A stretch of DNA of 64,000 nucleotides from an uncultured Chitinophagaceae bacterium (lineage in GTDB: Bacteria > Bacteroidota > Bacteroidia > Chitinophagales > Chitinophagaceae): NCBI GenBank assembly GCA_937958995.1, contig CALGAP010000009.1, positions 248,001 through 312,000 on the forward strand, written 5' to 3'. Positions 26,824-36,397 of this stretch are shown piece by piece. The first letter of the stretch is position 1. Every line of letters begins with the position of its first letter. Below the pieces are notes generated by a model, which did no database searches, had not been told where the DNA came from, and saw only the letters and a program-made list of their open reading frames with translations. Both the position numbers and the translations under genes were made by a program.

Positions 26824-27911
26824 GTGTGAAGATCATAATAGCAGGCGGCGGCACCGGCGGGCATATTTTTCCGGCAATAGCCATCGCCAACGCATTAAAG
26901 AAATTGAATCCGTCGACAGAGATACTGTTTGTGGGCGCCAAAGGTAAAATGGAGATGGAAAAAGTGCCACAGGCAGGCTACCAGATCGAAGGAATAGATA
27001 TAGCGGGTTTCAACCGCAGCTCTTTGATAAAAAATGTGGGTTTGCCTCTTAAGCTGATCAAAAGTTTTTTCCAGGTAAGAAAGATCATTCAATCTTTCCA
27101 GCCCGATGCAGTAATTGGCGTGGGCGGCTATAGCAGCTTTCCCGTGCTGAAATACGCGCAAACAAAAAATATTCCCACGTTTATTCACGAGTCTAATTCA
27201 TTCGCGGGCAAGTCGAATAAACTGCTTGGGAAGAAGGCCACTAAAATTTTCGTGGCCAGCGACGGGATGGACAAGTTTTTCCCGAAGGAAAAAATTCAGA
27301 TCACCGGCAACCCGGTACGCCGCAACATTTTGCAGCAGAATATCAGTCGCACAGAAGCGATACATTTTTTCGGGCTTGATCCCAATAAGAAAACTGTATT
27401 CGCAACAGGCGGCAGCCTGGGCGCCAAAGGCATCAACGAAGCTTTGCACGCCAACATTGATGAGTTTAGGAAAAATGATGTGCAACTGATCTGGCAAACA
27501 GGCAAAACATTTGTTGAAACAGCCACTGCCGTCGCGGTGGAAAACAAAAATATCTGGGTGAACAGTTTCATTGCGCAAATGGAATATGCTTACGCCGCGG
27601 CCGATGTGGTGATTTCGCGCTCGGGCGCCATGAGTATTGCTGAGCTGTGCGTGGTGAAAAAACCAGTGGTATTTGTGCCTTATCCATTCGCTGCTGAAGA
27701 TCACCAGACGGTGAACGCGCAAAACCTGGTAAGTAAAGGCGCGGGTATTATGGTAAAAGATAGTGAAGCAAAAGAAAAACTGGTGAGCACGGTAATCGCA
27801 TTGGCGAAAGATGAAACAAAACAGGAAGAGCTGAAACAAAATATAGGCAGGCTGGCAGTGACAGATGCAGACGAGGTGATTGCGTCGGCCGTACTGAAAG
27901 CAATAGCATGA
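26820..27911 (+). CDS. murG: UDP-GlcNAc:lipid I N-acetylglucosaminyltransferase MurG
   Basis: 363 residues of GT28. N-terminal GGGTGGHIFPAIAIA, GVGGYSSFPVLKYA, IHESNSFAGKSNKLL, then GGSLGAKGINEAL and ISRSGAMSIAELCVVKKPVV with PYPFAAEDHQTVNA near the sugar-nucleotide site. It converts lipid I to lipid II at the inner face of the membrane. ATGA overlaps on both sides suggest tight coupling with ftsW and murC. Confidence 0.96.
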   Translation: MSVKIIIAGGGTGGHIFPAIAIANALKKLNPSTEILFVGAKGKMEMEKVPQAGYQIEGIDIAGFNRSSLIKNVGLPLKLIKSFFQVRKIIQSFQPDAVIGVGGYSSFPVLKYAQTKNIPTFIHESNSFAGKSNKLLGKKATKIFVASDGMDKFFPKEKIQITGNPVRRNILQQNISRTEAIHFFGLDPNKKTVFATGGSLGAKGINEALHANIDEFRKNDVQLIWQTGKTFVETATAVAVENKNIWVNSFIAQMEYAYAAADVVISRSGAMSIAELCVVKKPVVFVPYPFAAEDHQTVNAQNLVSKGAGIMVKDSEAKEKLVSTVIALAKDETKQEELKQNIGRLAVTDADEVIASAVLKAIA

Positions 27912-29281
27912 TTGACATAAGGGATATAAAGAAAGTGTATTTCATAGGCATTGGCGGTATAGGAATGAGTGCGTTGGCCCGGTATTTCAAGTTTCATGGA
28001 AAGGAAGTAAGCGGATACGACAGAACGGAGACAACGCTTACGAATCAACTTACCGCCGAAGGAATTCCCGTACACTATGAAGAAAACCTTGAACTGGCGC
28101 CGCGCGATGCAGACCTTATCGTGTTTACGCCAGCCATACCTAAGGAACACAAAGAACTGCTGTATTACCAGCAAAATAATTACACCCTGTACAAGCGCAG
28201 CGAAGTGCTGGGTGCCATCACAAGAAGTTCTTTTAATATCTGCGTGGCCGGTACGCATGGCAAGACGACGGTCACTACCATGGTGGCGCATATACTGCGA
28301 CATAGCGGCTACGGATGCAATGCTTTCCTGGGCGGTATAGCTGTGAACTACAACAGCAATTACTGGAGCCACGAACGAAATGTGTGCGTAGTAGAGGCCG
28401 ACGAATACGATCGCAGCTTTCTTCGCCTCAGTCCCGATATAGCAGTGGTAACGGCTATGGACCCCGACCACCTGGATATATACGGCACCCGCGAAGCGAT
28501 GGAAGAAGCTTTTATCGAATTCACCGCCGGCATAAAACCAGCAGGTTTGCTGGTGCACAAGCTGGATTTGAAAAGAGGAAGTGAACTAAAAGCTCCGCAG
28601 AAGCAAACCTACCACCTGCGCGACCACAGCGCCGATGCCTGTGCCGACAACATCAGCATGCATCATGGCAGCTATTCGTTCGATGTGGTGATTGGTGGAA
28701 AGAAGCTGAGCGGTTTTACTCTGCACATGGGCGGGTTGCACAATATCGAAAATATGGTGGCGGCCATCACGGTGGCAGATCATCTCGGTATTGAAGAAGA
28801 AAAGATAAAAGCAGCGGTGGAAGCATTCAAAGGCGTGAAGCGCCGCTTTGAATACATTGTGAAGCAGCAGCATCTGGTATATATAGATGACTATGCACAC
28901 CATCCCGAAGAATTGCGCGCGCTGATTGAGGGAGCGAAGGGACTTTTCCCCGATCTGCATTGCACGGTGATCTTTCAGCCGCACCTGTTTACCCGCACGA
29001 GAGATCTTGCGGAGGGTTTTGCAGAAGTATTGAACATACCCGATGAAACATTTCTTTTACCCATATACCCCGCTCGTGAAAAACCGATTGCCGGTGTAAC
29101 GAGCGAGATGATTGTGGAGAAAATGCCGATAGGAAAAGCAAGAGTGGTGCAGAAAGGTGAAATACTCGACATCATTAAGAACAAGAAAGCCTATAGCAGG
29201 CAACTGGAACTGATCATCACTGCCGGGGCTGGCGATATAGACACCCTGGTGCAACCGATAAAAGAAATTGTAGAGCAGTGA
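27908..29281 (+). CDS. murC: UDP-N-acetylmuramate:L-alanine ligase MurC
   Basis: 457 residues. N-terminal YFIGIGGIGMSALARYF, ATP loop VAGTHGKTTVTTMVAHIL, EADEYDRSFLRLSPDIAVVT, DDYAHHPEELRALI and FQPHLFTRTRDLAEGFAEVL. It adds the first stem-peptide residue, L-Ala. The gene overlaps murG by 4 nt (ATGA) and ftsQ by 4 nt (GTGA). Confidence 0.96.
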   Translation: MIDIRDIKKVYFIGIGGIGMSALARYFKFHGKEVSGYDRTETTLTNQLTAEGIPVHYEENLELAPRDADLIVFTPAIPKEHKELLYYQQNNYTLYKRSEVLGAITRSSFNICVAGTHGKTTVTTMVAHILRHSGYGCNAFLGGIAVNYNSNYWSHERNVCVVEADEYDRSFLRLSPDIAVVTAMDPDHLDIYGTREAMEEAFIEFTAGIKPAGLLVHKLDLKRGSELKAPQKQTYHLRDHSADACADNISMHHGSYSFDVVIGGKKLSGFTLHMGGLHNIENMVAAITVADHLGIEEEKIKAAVEAFKGVKRRFEYIVKQQHLVYIDDYAHHPEELRALIEGAKGLFPDLHCTVIFQPHLFTRTRDLAEGFAEVLNIPDETFLLPIYPAREKPIAGVTSEMIVEKMPIGKARVVQKGEILDIIKNKKAYSRQLELIITAGAGDIDTLVQPIKEIVEQ

Positions 29282-30048
29282 AAATTAAACACCATATCAA
29301 AAGATTTTTCACCCTGGCCTTGTGGATTACGATAGGCGCAGGGATTATGGTGTTGCTGGTGGCCGCTATCCGCGACCGCAGCGATCAGACCTGCCGCGGA
29401 TATTCCATACGCATCACGGGCTCGGGCGAACAGCGGTTTATGAATGAAGAGCGCGTGGTGGATATGCTGAAGGTGAATGGTTCCATTCGCGGACGTTCTA
29501 TCAAACGATTTGATCTGCGCAGCATTGAAAGCAAACTGGAGAGTCACCCCTGGGTGCGCAATGCTGAGCTGTTCTTTGATAACAACCAGGTGCTGCAGGT
29601 GCGCATCGAAGAAAAGGAACCGTTGGCGCGCGTGTTCACCACCGATGGAAACAGTTTTTACATAAGCCGCAATGGCGAGTGGCTGCCGCTGAGCGAGCGT
29701 TACTCTGCGCGACTGCCGGTATTCACCAATTTCCCCGGAAGCAAGGGAGCAAAGACCCAGGCCGACAGCCTGCTGGTGCTGAATATGGAAAGGGTAAGTG
29801 ATTTTTTACTGAAAAATCCTTTCTGGATGTCGCAGGTAGCGCAGATTGACATAACCCGCGACCGGCAATTTGAAATAGTGCCGCTGGTGGGTAATCATAT
29901 CATTGAGTTTGGAGGCGGCGAAGGATGCGAAAATAAATTTCACCGGCTGATGCTTTTTTACCAGCAGGTGTTGAGTAAAGTGGGGATGGATGCGTATGAG
30001 AGGATAAAGGTGCAGTTTGAGGGGCAGGTGGTTGGTGTGAAGAAATGA
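29278..30048 (+). CDS. ftsQ: cell division protein FtsQ
   Basis: 256 residues: a short basic N-terminus, one membrane segment (residues ~10-30), then a POTRA-like domain (RGRSIKRFDLRSIESKLESH PW-V-NAELF) and the FtsQ beta domain. FtsQ recruits FtsL/FtsB partners and downstream divisome proteins on the periplasmic side. Start is GTG 29278 overlapping murC. It is shorter than some DivIB forms and lacks a long tail. A call by topology, POTRA pattern and position. Confidence 0.88.
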   Translation: MKIKHHIKRFFTLALWITIGAGIMVLLVAAIRDRSDQTCRGYSIRITGSGEQRFMNEERVVDMLKVNGSIRGRSIKRFDLRSIESKLESHPWVRNAELFFDNNQVLQVRIEEKEPLARVFTTDGNSFYISRNGEWLPLSERYSARLPVFTNFPGSKGAKTQADSLLVLNMERVSDFLLKNPFWMSQVAQIDITRDRQFEIVPLVGNHIIEFGGGEGCENKFHRLMLFYQQVLSKVGMDAYERIKVQFEGQVVGVKK

Positions 30049-30137
30049 AAGAATCAATAAGCAATATATCAATATATCAAATAGCAATTCAACTATTGGG
30101 ATAAAAACACTAAAAGCAACAACTAAAAACGGTTAAC

Positions 30138-31514
30138 ATGAACAATGAACAGAACCCCATTATTGTCGGACTAGACATTGGTACGACAAAGATCGCTGCG
30201 ATCGCGGGCCGTAAGAATGAATTTGGTAAGCTCGAGATTTTAGGTTTTGGCCGCGCCAATTCTAATGGCGTGAAGCATGGCCAGGTGCTCAATATAGACG
30301 AGACCATCAAGGCCATCAAACTGGCATTGGAAAATTGCTATGCCTCCAATCCCGACCTCGAGATCGGCGAGGTATACGTGGGTATTGCAGGTCACCATAT
30401 AAAAAGCTTGCAGACCCGCGGCGATATCGTGCGTCAGCAGACTGACGACGAGATCACGCAGGCTGAAATTGACCAGCTCATCGCTGATCAGTACAAAACA
30501 TATATTCCTGCCGGCGACCAGATCATTGATGTGATTCCGCAGGAATTTACGGTTGACAATTTTCAGAATATCCCCAACCCCATCGGTTATGGAGGGGTGA
30601 AAGTGGGTGCAAATTTTCACATCATTACCGGCGACAAAAACGCGATCCGCAATATCAATCGCGCGGTAGAAAAAAGCGGTCTGCGCACCAAAGACCTGGT
30701 GTTGCAACCACTGGCCTCAGCAGCTGCGGTTATGGGACAGGAAGACCTGGAAGCAGGCGTGGCCATTGTTGACATTGGCGGCGGCACCACCGACCTGGCC
30801 GTTTTCTACGAAGGCATTTTAAAACATACTGCCGTTATTCCATTCGGCGGCGAAAACATTACCAACGATATCAAGACCGGCCTGGGTGTGTTGAAAACGC
30901 AGGCCGAGCAAATGAAAGTGCAGTTTGGTTCTGCGCTGGCTGCCGAAACCAAGACCAATGCATTTATCACCATACCCGGGCTGCGCGGCATGCCTGCCAA
31001 AGAGATCAGCGTGAAGAATCTCGCTAACATCATACAGGCACGCATGAGCGAAATTATGGACTTCGTGACCTATCATTTGAAACAGGTAGGTCTCGATAAG
31101 AATATGCTCAACGGCGGCGTGGTGCTGACCGGTGGCGGTTCGCAATTGCGTCACCTGATTCAACTTACCGAATATATCACCGGCCTGAATGCGCGCATCG
31201 GTTACCCGACCGAGCACCTGGCTGCAGGACATATTGAAGAGCTGGCAAGACCTACTTATTCAACCTGTATCGGTCTTATACTAAAAGGCTACAGCGATTA
31301 TGAGCACAACCGCAAGCAGTTCGAGGCTAAGTTCCGCAAGGTGGAAGTGCCGGAAGCGCTGAAGAAGACAGCGGCTGCCGAAGAAGTGATAGCCAACGAA
31401 GAGGAAGTACAACAAACCAAGGTAAAAAATCGCAAGAGCATAAAAGATTTCTGGGGCAAATTCAAAGATGGCATCATTGATTTGTTCAAGGAAGAGGAAG
31501 ATCATGCATTATAA
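30138..31514 (+). CDS. ftsA: cell division protein FtsA
   Basis: 458 residues of the actin/HSP70 fold. N-terminal VGLDIGTTKIAAIAGRKNEF, phosphate-binding VAIVDIGGGTTDLAVFYEG, adenosine motif VVLTGGGSQLRHLIQLTEYI. The C-terminus ends in a basic/amphipathic stretch (KSIKDFWGKFKDGIIDLFKE) that fits membrane targeting. FtsA anchors FtsZ filaments to the membrane. It starts 89 nt after ftsQ, 25 nt before ftsZ. Confidence 0.95.
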   Translation: MNNEQNPIIVGLDIGTTKIAAIAGRKNEFGKLEILGFGRANSNGVKHGQVLNIDETIKAIKLALENCYASNPDLEIGEVYVGIAGHHIKSLQTRGDIVRQQTDDEITQAEIDQLIADQYKTYIPAGDQIIDVIPQEFTVDNFQNIPNPIGYGGVKVGANFHIITGDKNAIRNINRAVEKSGLRTKDLVLQPLASAAAVMGQEDLEAGVAIVDIGGGTTDLAVFYEGILKHTAVIPFGGENITNDIKTGLGVLKTQAEQMKVQFGSALAAETKTNAFITIPGLRGMPAKEISVKNLANIIQARMSEIMDFVTYHLKQVGLDKNMLNGGVVLTGGGSQLRHLIQLTEYITGLNARIGYPTEHLAAGHIEELARPTYSTCIGLILKGYSDYEHNRKQFEAKFRKVEVPEALKKTAAAEEVIANEEEVQQTKVKNRKSIKDFWGKFKDGIIDLFKEEEDHAL

Positions 31515-31539
31515 CAGTGAACATCTAAATTGAAACACT

Positions 31540-33342
31540 ATGATTCATTTTGATTTACCGAAGGAAAAATCATCTATCATTAAAGTGATCGGTGTAGGGG
31601 GTGGGGGCAGCAATGCTGTCAATCACATGTTTGCACAGAACATCGAGGGAGTGAATTTCATCATCTGCAATACCGACGCACAGGCAATAGCACAAAGCCG
31701 TGTGCCCAATAAAATACAGCTGGGGCCGCATTTAACACAAGGTCTCGGCGCCGGCGCCAATCCTGAAATCGGCCGCCAGGCAACAGAAGAAAGTTTGGAA
31801 GAAATCAAGCGCATACTGGAAGTGAATACCAAGATGGCCTTTATCACTGCCGGTATGGGCGGTGGCACCGGTACAGGCGGCGCGCCCATCATTGCGAAAA
31901 TTTGCAAAGAGATGGGCATACTCACCGTGGGTATCGTAACCACACCTTTCAGCTATGAAGGCAGAAAGCGCCAGCAGCAGAGTGAAGAAGGTATCAAGAA
32001 CATGAAGCAGTATGTGGACACGCTGCTGGTGATCAGCAACGACAAACTGCGCCACCAGTTCGGTAATCTCAAAATGAAAGAAGCCTTCAGCAAAGCCGAC
32101 AACGTGCTGGCTACTGCGGCCAAATGTATCACCGACGTGATCAACAGCACGGGCCAGATCAACGTTGACTTTGCCGATGTATGCACTGTTATGCGTAATG
32201 GCGGCGTAGCCATCCTGGGCAGCGCAGCTGTGGGTGGTGAGAACCGTGCTCAACTTGCCATTGAACAGGCGCTGGCATCACCGCTGTTGAATGATAATGA
32301 TATCCGTGGCGCAAAATGGATTCTTATCAATATCAATTCCGCCGAAGGCGAACACGAATACACTATGGATGAGGTGGAAGTGATTCAGAACTACCTCATA
32401 GGCCAGGCCGGTGAAGGCACCGATGTAATACTGGGTATGGGTTATGACAACAGCCTGGGCGATAAGATCGGCATCACCCTGATCGCGACCGGATTTGAGC
32501 ACAAGGATCCGTTCAAAAAGAAAAAACAGGAGAAGAAAGACGAGAAGTTAGTGTTTACACTTAGCGATCCTGAGAAAGAGAAGAAAGAAAAGCCGGCAGT
32601 GAAAGAAGAAAAGCCGGTTGAAAAGTCAGAAAAAAAGGTAGAGGAGCCCGTTATAAAGCCGGAACTGGCGCCCAAGTTAATCGATGTGGAACCACAGACG
32701 CCCGTGCAGCATGTACTTTTTACGAATGAGGATACTGGTAAAAGTACTGTGGAAAATAAAGTGGATAAAAACAGCGAAGTTGATCCTTTTGAATGGATAG
32801 ATTCGCGGCAGAAAAATAATTCCCCGGCGACTGCAGCGCCTGGGGGGTACTTGGCCAAGCCATCCAATATTTATGCAGAGACTGGGTCGGATGAATCCAT
32901 ACCTGAACACTCACCTGTAAAGGAACCAATCCTGGATACAAAAGCGAATCCAATTAAAGAGGACGACCCCTCTTTAGACATGCAGCTTGTATTCAGAGAT
33001 GACATTCCAGCGGCGGATGAGCCCGTGGCCCATCAACCTCTAATACCTGTTAGTAGCCATTCTGCTGAGGAACCTGCGCTGCAGGACGAAGTAGAAGATC
33101 AAAAGCGACGTGCGGCAGAACGAATACAGAAGTTGCGCAACTTATCGTTCAATATCAATGCCGCCGACCCTAACAATGAGTTTGAGACAGTGCCGGCTTA
33201 TATCCGCCGCAATTTAGAATTATACAACACTATCAATAGCGTGGAGAACTTCTACAGCAAGTACGAAGTGAAGGCCGATGAAAATAACAATGCCCAGATC
33301 TCCACGCTCAACACATTTCTCGACGGCGATCAACCGGATTGA
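31540..33342 (+). CDS. ftsZ: cell division GTPase FtsZ with a long C-terminal linker
   Basis: 600 residues. The tubulin-like core (about 1-325) has IGVGGGGSNAVNHM, the GTP signature GMGGGTGTGGAP near residue 106 and the T7 region NVDFADV. The remaining 270 residues are a charged linker: first Lys/Glu-rich (KKKKQEKKDEK), then acidic and Pro-rich, then a conserved end with NEFETVPAYIRRNLEL, likely the FtsA-binding peptide. E. coli FtsZ has 383 residues, so the linker is very long, though extended FtsZ tails are known in this phylum. It closes the cluster before a strong terminator. Confidence 0.95.
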   Translation: MIHFDLPKEKSSIIKVIGVGGGGSNAVNHMFAQNIEGVNFIICNTDAQAIAQSRVPNKIQLGPHLTQGLGAGANPEIGRQATEESLEEIKRILEVNTKMAFITAGMGGGTGTGGAPIIAKICKEMGILTVGIVTTPFSYEGRKRQQQSEEGIKNMKQYVDTLLVISNDKLRHQFGNLKMKEAFSKADNVLATAAKCITDVINSTGQINVDFADVCTVMRNGGVAILGSAAVGGENRAQLAIEQALASPLLNDNDIRGAKWILININSAEGEHEYTMDEVEVIQNYLIGQAGEGTDVILGMGYDNSLGDKIGITLIATGFEHKDPFKKKKQEKKDEKLVFTLSDPEKEKKEKPAVKEEKPVEKSEKKVEEPVIKPELAPKLIDVEPQTPVQHVLFTNEDTGKSTVENKVDKNSEVDPFEWIDSRQKNNSPATAAPGGYLAKPSNIYAETGSDESIPEHSPVKEPILDTKANPIKEDDPSLDMQLVFRDDIPAADEPVAHQPLIPVSSHSAEEPALQDEVEDQKRRAAERIQKLRNLSFNINAADPNNEFETVPAYIRRNLELYNTINSVENFYSKYEVKADENNNAQISTLNTFLDGDQPD

Positions 33343-33443
33343 TTCGTTAATTAGTCGAAACCGTACCTGGTGACAGGCCAGGCTTAAAAAAGTTTGTCTC
33401 GCTTACCAAGTAGAATAACACAGCGATTGTTGTTTTTAGTTGT

Positions 33444-33475
33444 ACCCCCTTCGGTTTGTCCGGAGGGGGTTTTTG
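33444..33475 (+). terminator. rho-independent terminator of the dcw cluster
   Basis: ACCCCCTTCGG, a 5-nt loop, CCGGAGGGGGT, then TTTTG. An 11-bp stem with one G-T pair, 102 nt after the ftsZ stop. Confidence 0.85.
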
Positions 33476-33520
33476 TTGAATGTTGAATTTGAATTTGAAT
33501 ATGAATTTGAATGTGAATGG
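33474..33520 (+). repeat. degenerate TTTGAA hexamer run
   Basis: About seven imperfect units of TTGAAT/TTTGAA (for example GAATTTGAATTTGAATATGA). It then grades into GGAAGGAATGGGAAAGGAAT. Confidence 0.6.
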
Positions 33521-33618
33521 GTGGGATGTTGAAAGGGAATTTGGAAGGAATGGGAAAGGAATGGGGAAGGGGAATTGTGAGATTTTAGGGCGAACTTTGT
33601 TAATTGGCTATGTATTCC

Positions 33619-33642
33619 TTGGCGTCTTGGCGCCTTGGCGTG
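33619..33642 (+). repeat. three tandem 8-bp units CTTGGCGT/C
   Basis: CTTGGCGT, CTTGGCGC, CTTGGCGT in a row about 20 nt before the SDR gene start. Similar octamer runs occur between genes in many bacteria. Confidence 0.65.
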
Positions 33643-33663
33643 AAAATTTAAGTGATAATGCCT

Positions 33664-34593
33664 ATGGCAACTGTATTGATAATCGGCGGCACCGGCATGA
33701 TTGGCACAGCATTAACCAAGTTGTTGCTGGAGAAAGGGTATGATGTGATCATTCTTACAAGGGATCCCGACTACGAGTCAGAGAATTCAAAGCTGAAATA
33801 TTGTGTTTGGGATCCGGGTAAGAAGGTGATTGAAAAGGAAGCGATAGAAAAAGCAGATTTCGTGGTGAACCTGGCGGGCGCGAATGTGGGCGCGAAGCGG
33901 TGGACGGATAAAAGAAAAAGAGAGATTGTAGAGAGCAGGGTGAGGAGCGGGGAGACACTGGTGAAAGCTTTGCAGGAAATTCCAAATAAGGTGAAAGCGG
34001 TGATACAGGCTTCGGGCATTGATTGGTACCCCGACGATCCTGCCATACCGAATGAAAAACCATTTGTGGAAACCGATGAGCGGGGAAATCATTTCCTGGC
34101 AGAAGTGTGTGCGAAATGGGAGGCGAGCATACAACCCGTGGCGGAATTGGGAATAAGGCTGGTGATATTGCGCACCGGTATGGTGTTAAGCAAAACCGGG
34201 GGTGCGCTCGATCAGTTTGAACGACCCGTGCGCTTTGGTATTGCTGCCATATTGAGCCACGGTAATCAAATGATCAGCTGGATTCATATCGAAGATATGG
34301 TGCGCATGTACCTGTATGCTATAGAGCACGAGGCATTGCATGGCGTGTACAATGCGGTGGCACCCACGCCCGTAAGTAATAAGACATTGATGTTGGAAAT
34401 TGCGCAATTAATTGCAGGCCGCTTTTATGTTCCCATCCACGTTCCTCGCTTTATCCTGAAACTCTTATATGGCGAACTCGGCACCGCCATTCTCAAAAGC
34501 ACTACCGTAAGCGCCGAAAAAATCAGCCAGGCAGGATTTCAGTTTGTTTTCCCCGACATCGAACTCGCGCTTTTTGATATTGAGAAAAAATAA
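33664..34593 (+). CDS. TIGR01777-family NAD-dependent epimerase-like protein (SDR39U1)
   Basis: About 309 residues of an atypical extended SDR. N-terminal VLIIGGTGMIGTALTKLLLE, then VVNLAGANVGAKRWTDKRKR, SRVRSGETLVKAL, SGIDWYP, RTGMVLSKTGGAL and ISWIHIEDMVRM, all hallmarks of TIGR01777. Substrates of the family are unknown; the E. coli YfcH protein belongs here. Starts at 33652 (GTG) and 33658 (ATG) are possible; ATG 33664 (MATVLIIGG) fits the family best. Confidence 0.85.
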   Translation: MATVLIIGGTGMIGTALTKLLLEKGYDVIILTRDPDYESENSKLKYCVWDPGKKVIEKEAIEKADFVVNLAGANVGAKRWTDKRKREIVESRVRSGETLVKALQEIPNKVKAVIQASGIDWYPDDPAIPNEKPFVETDERGNHFLAEVCAKWEASIQPVAELGIRLVILRTGMVLSKTGGALDQFERPVRFGIAAILSHGNQMISWIHIEDMVRMYLYAIEHEALHGVYNAVAPTPVSNKTLMLEIAQLIAGRFYVPIHVPRFILKLLYGELGTAILKSTTVSAEKISQAGFQFVFPDIELALFDIEKK

Positions 34594-34601
34594 TTGCTTA
34601 C

Positions 34602-35402
34602 TTAAAGGTCTGCCGTACGCCATCTCTTATAACTGAAATAAAAATACGCCAACAAATAACCGATCGCGAAGATGAACAGCAAGGTATGGTTATAAGGCTG
34701 CGTTATCTGCTTCTGCGCTGCTTCGGCAAATGGAAAGGGCATCAGCAGGTTGTCGGCTGATTCGAGTGGCAGGTAGCGACCGGCGTTTTTTAAATAATAA
34801 TTCATTAATCCTGCGAGTAAATTTTCTATTACCAGGCCGTATATAAAAAACAGTCCGATGGCGAGCGCGCCACGTTTTATGAAAAGAGAAATCAATAGCG
34901 CTGCCATCGTATAGGTAACGGCCACTACAAAGAAGAAGAGTATGTAGTGCATGTTGTCGGTGCTGAAATCGGAGTCGTGGATGAACCCGAAGAAAAGCGC
35001 TGTTAAAAACATCATCACAGTAGAGAGTACTGCAGCCAGGATGCCGTACACAAATTTCACCATGATATATTGATGGCGGCTCCAGCCATCGATGATGTTT
35101 TGCCGGTGCGTTTTAAAAGTAAATTCGTTACTCATCAAAATGATCATCATCAGTCCGGGGAAATACAGCAGCCAACTGGTGATCCATGCTGCCGTGTGCC
35201 ATACCAGGGGAAATGACCAGGGTTTGGGTCCCAGCACCATTTGCGCCATGCCCTTGGTGGCTTCTTCGCGGTACACTTCTTCCTGTATGCGATAACCGAT
35301 ATAATTGACAGCGAATATGCTGATGAGGTATAGAATGCCGAGTATCCAGAATGTGCGGTAGTTCTTCAGTTTCAGCCATTCTATATATAACAGTCTGCCC
35401 AT
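34602..35402 (-). CDS. ABC-2-type transporter permease
   Basis: 266 residues with about six membrane segments and a cytosolic start MGRLLYIEWLKLKNYRTFWI typical of ABC-2 permeases. It begins 2 nt after the stop of the ATPase gene at 35405-36301, so the two make one exporter. Substrate unknown; members of this class handle lipids, drugs or antimicrobial peptides. Confidence 0.8.
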   Translation of the reverse strand: MGRLLYIEWLKLKNYRTFWILGILYLISIFAVNYIGYRIQEEVYREEATKGMAQMVLGPKPWSFPLVWHTAAWITSWLLYFPGLMMIILMSNEFTFKTHRQNIIDGWSRHQYIMVKFVYGILAAVLSTVMMFLTALFFGFIHDSDFSTDNMHYILFFFVVAVTYTMAALLISLFIKRGALAIGLFFIYGLVIENLLAGLMNYYLKNAGRYLPLESADNLLMPFPFAEAAQKQITQPYNHTLLFIFAIGYLLAYFYFSYKRWRTADL

Positions 35403-35404
35403 GA

Positions 35405-36301
35405 TTAGTTGTTGTTTTGGGTAAGTTCGAAAAATTTGGTTTCAAGACTTTTCTTACGCAAACGCAAATGATTGAGCGTGGCGCCTTTTTCAAAGCAATA
35501 CCGGTTGATCTCTTCCAGGTTGGCCGTGCCTGCCGGCAGGAAGACTTCAATAAACTGTCCATCCTGCTTCAGGTGCGTGGCGCGGGGATAGCTGTTCAGC
35601 ACGGCCTGCAACTGCTGCAGGTCGGCGGCGCCCACTTCCACGATGTCTTCATTTACCAGTATCTCATCAACATGACCGTGCGCTAGCAGCGTGCCTTTCT
35701 GCAGGATGGCTACGTGCGTACAAACCTTCTCCACTTCATCGAGCAGGTGACTGGCCATGATGATGGTCTTACCCTCTTTGTGTAATCTCTTGATCAGTTC
35801 TCGGGTATCGGCAATGCCTACGGGGTCGAGACCATTGGTGGGCTCGTCGAATACCAGCACTTTCGGGTCGCCGAGCATGCAACTGGCAAGCGCCAGTCTT
35901 TGCTTCATACCTAATGAATAGGTGCTGAAACGGCTCTTGCGGCGATTGTATAAATCCACTACGTGCAATACTCTTTCAATATCTTCTTTACCGCGACCTT
36001 TTATTTCGGCGGCGATGCGGAGGTTTTGTTCAGCATTGAGATAGTGATAAAAATTTGGTGTCTCCAGCAGTGTGCCGATGCGTTTGCGATGATTTTCGTT
36101 GGGTATTTCATCAAACAGTTTGAAGCTGCCCGAGGTGGGGCGCAGAATATCCATGATGATACCCAGCAGCGTGGTCTTACCGCTGCCATTGGGTCCCAGT
36201 ATGCCGAAGACGGAACCTTCGGGCACCGAAAACGAAACGCCTTTCAGCGCTTGTATAGGACCGTAATTCTTGTAAAGATTTTCGACTGTGAGAATAGCCA
36301 T
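35405..36301 (-). CDS. ABC transporter ATP-binding protein
   Basis: 298 residues. Walker A GILGPNGSGKTTLLGI, signature YSLGMKQRLALASCM, Walker B VLVFDEPTNGLDPVGI and the H-loop MASHLL. The C-terminal 80 residues are a CcmA/NatA-type extension. It powers the permease encoded directly downstream (34602-35402). Close in form to exporters of the DRA/CcmA group; not clearly GldA. Confidence 0.9.
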   Translation of the reverse strand: MAILTVENLYKNYGPIQALKGVSFSVPEGSVFGILGPNGSGKTTLLGIIMDILRPTSGSFKLFDEIPNENHRKRIGTLLETPNFYHYLNAEQNLRIAAEIKGRGKEDIERVLHVVDLYNRRKSRFSTYSLGMKQRLALASCMLGDPKVLVFDEPTNGLDPVGIADTRELIKRLHKEGKTIIMASHLLDEVEKVCTHVAILQKGTLLAHGHVDEILVNEDIVEVGAADLQQLQAVLNSYPRATHLKQDGQFIEVFLPAGTANLEEINRYCFEKGATLNHLRLRKKSLETKFFELTQNNN

Positions 36302-36397
36302 GTTAGCGTTACGTGTTACGGGTTCTGAATTTGAAGTTTGGCAATACGAATTCCGGCTGCAGAAATTCGACCCTTCGGCTTCAGCTGGTGAGTTGGA

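Larger units (their letters stand above)
33343..33663. other. spacer after ftsZ: terminator plus simple repeats
   Basis: These 321 bp hold the ftsZ terminator, a TTTGAA-type run and three CTTGGCGT units, each listed separately. A short plus-strand open frame here (about 33480-33743) is repeat-derived and not believed to be a gene. Confidence 0.6.

Noticed and set aside
33480..33743. 87-codon open frame after the dcw terminator
   Set aside because: It starts MLNLNLNMNLNVN, a direct translation of the TTTGAA repeat, and overlaps the real SDR gene in another frame.
34602..36301. ABC pair considered as gliding-motility GldA/GldF
   Set aside because: Only one permease gene is present, no gldG-like gene follows, and no Gld-specific feature could be seen, so a generic exporter call is safer.
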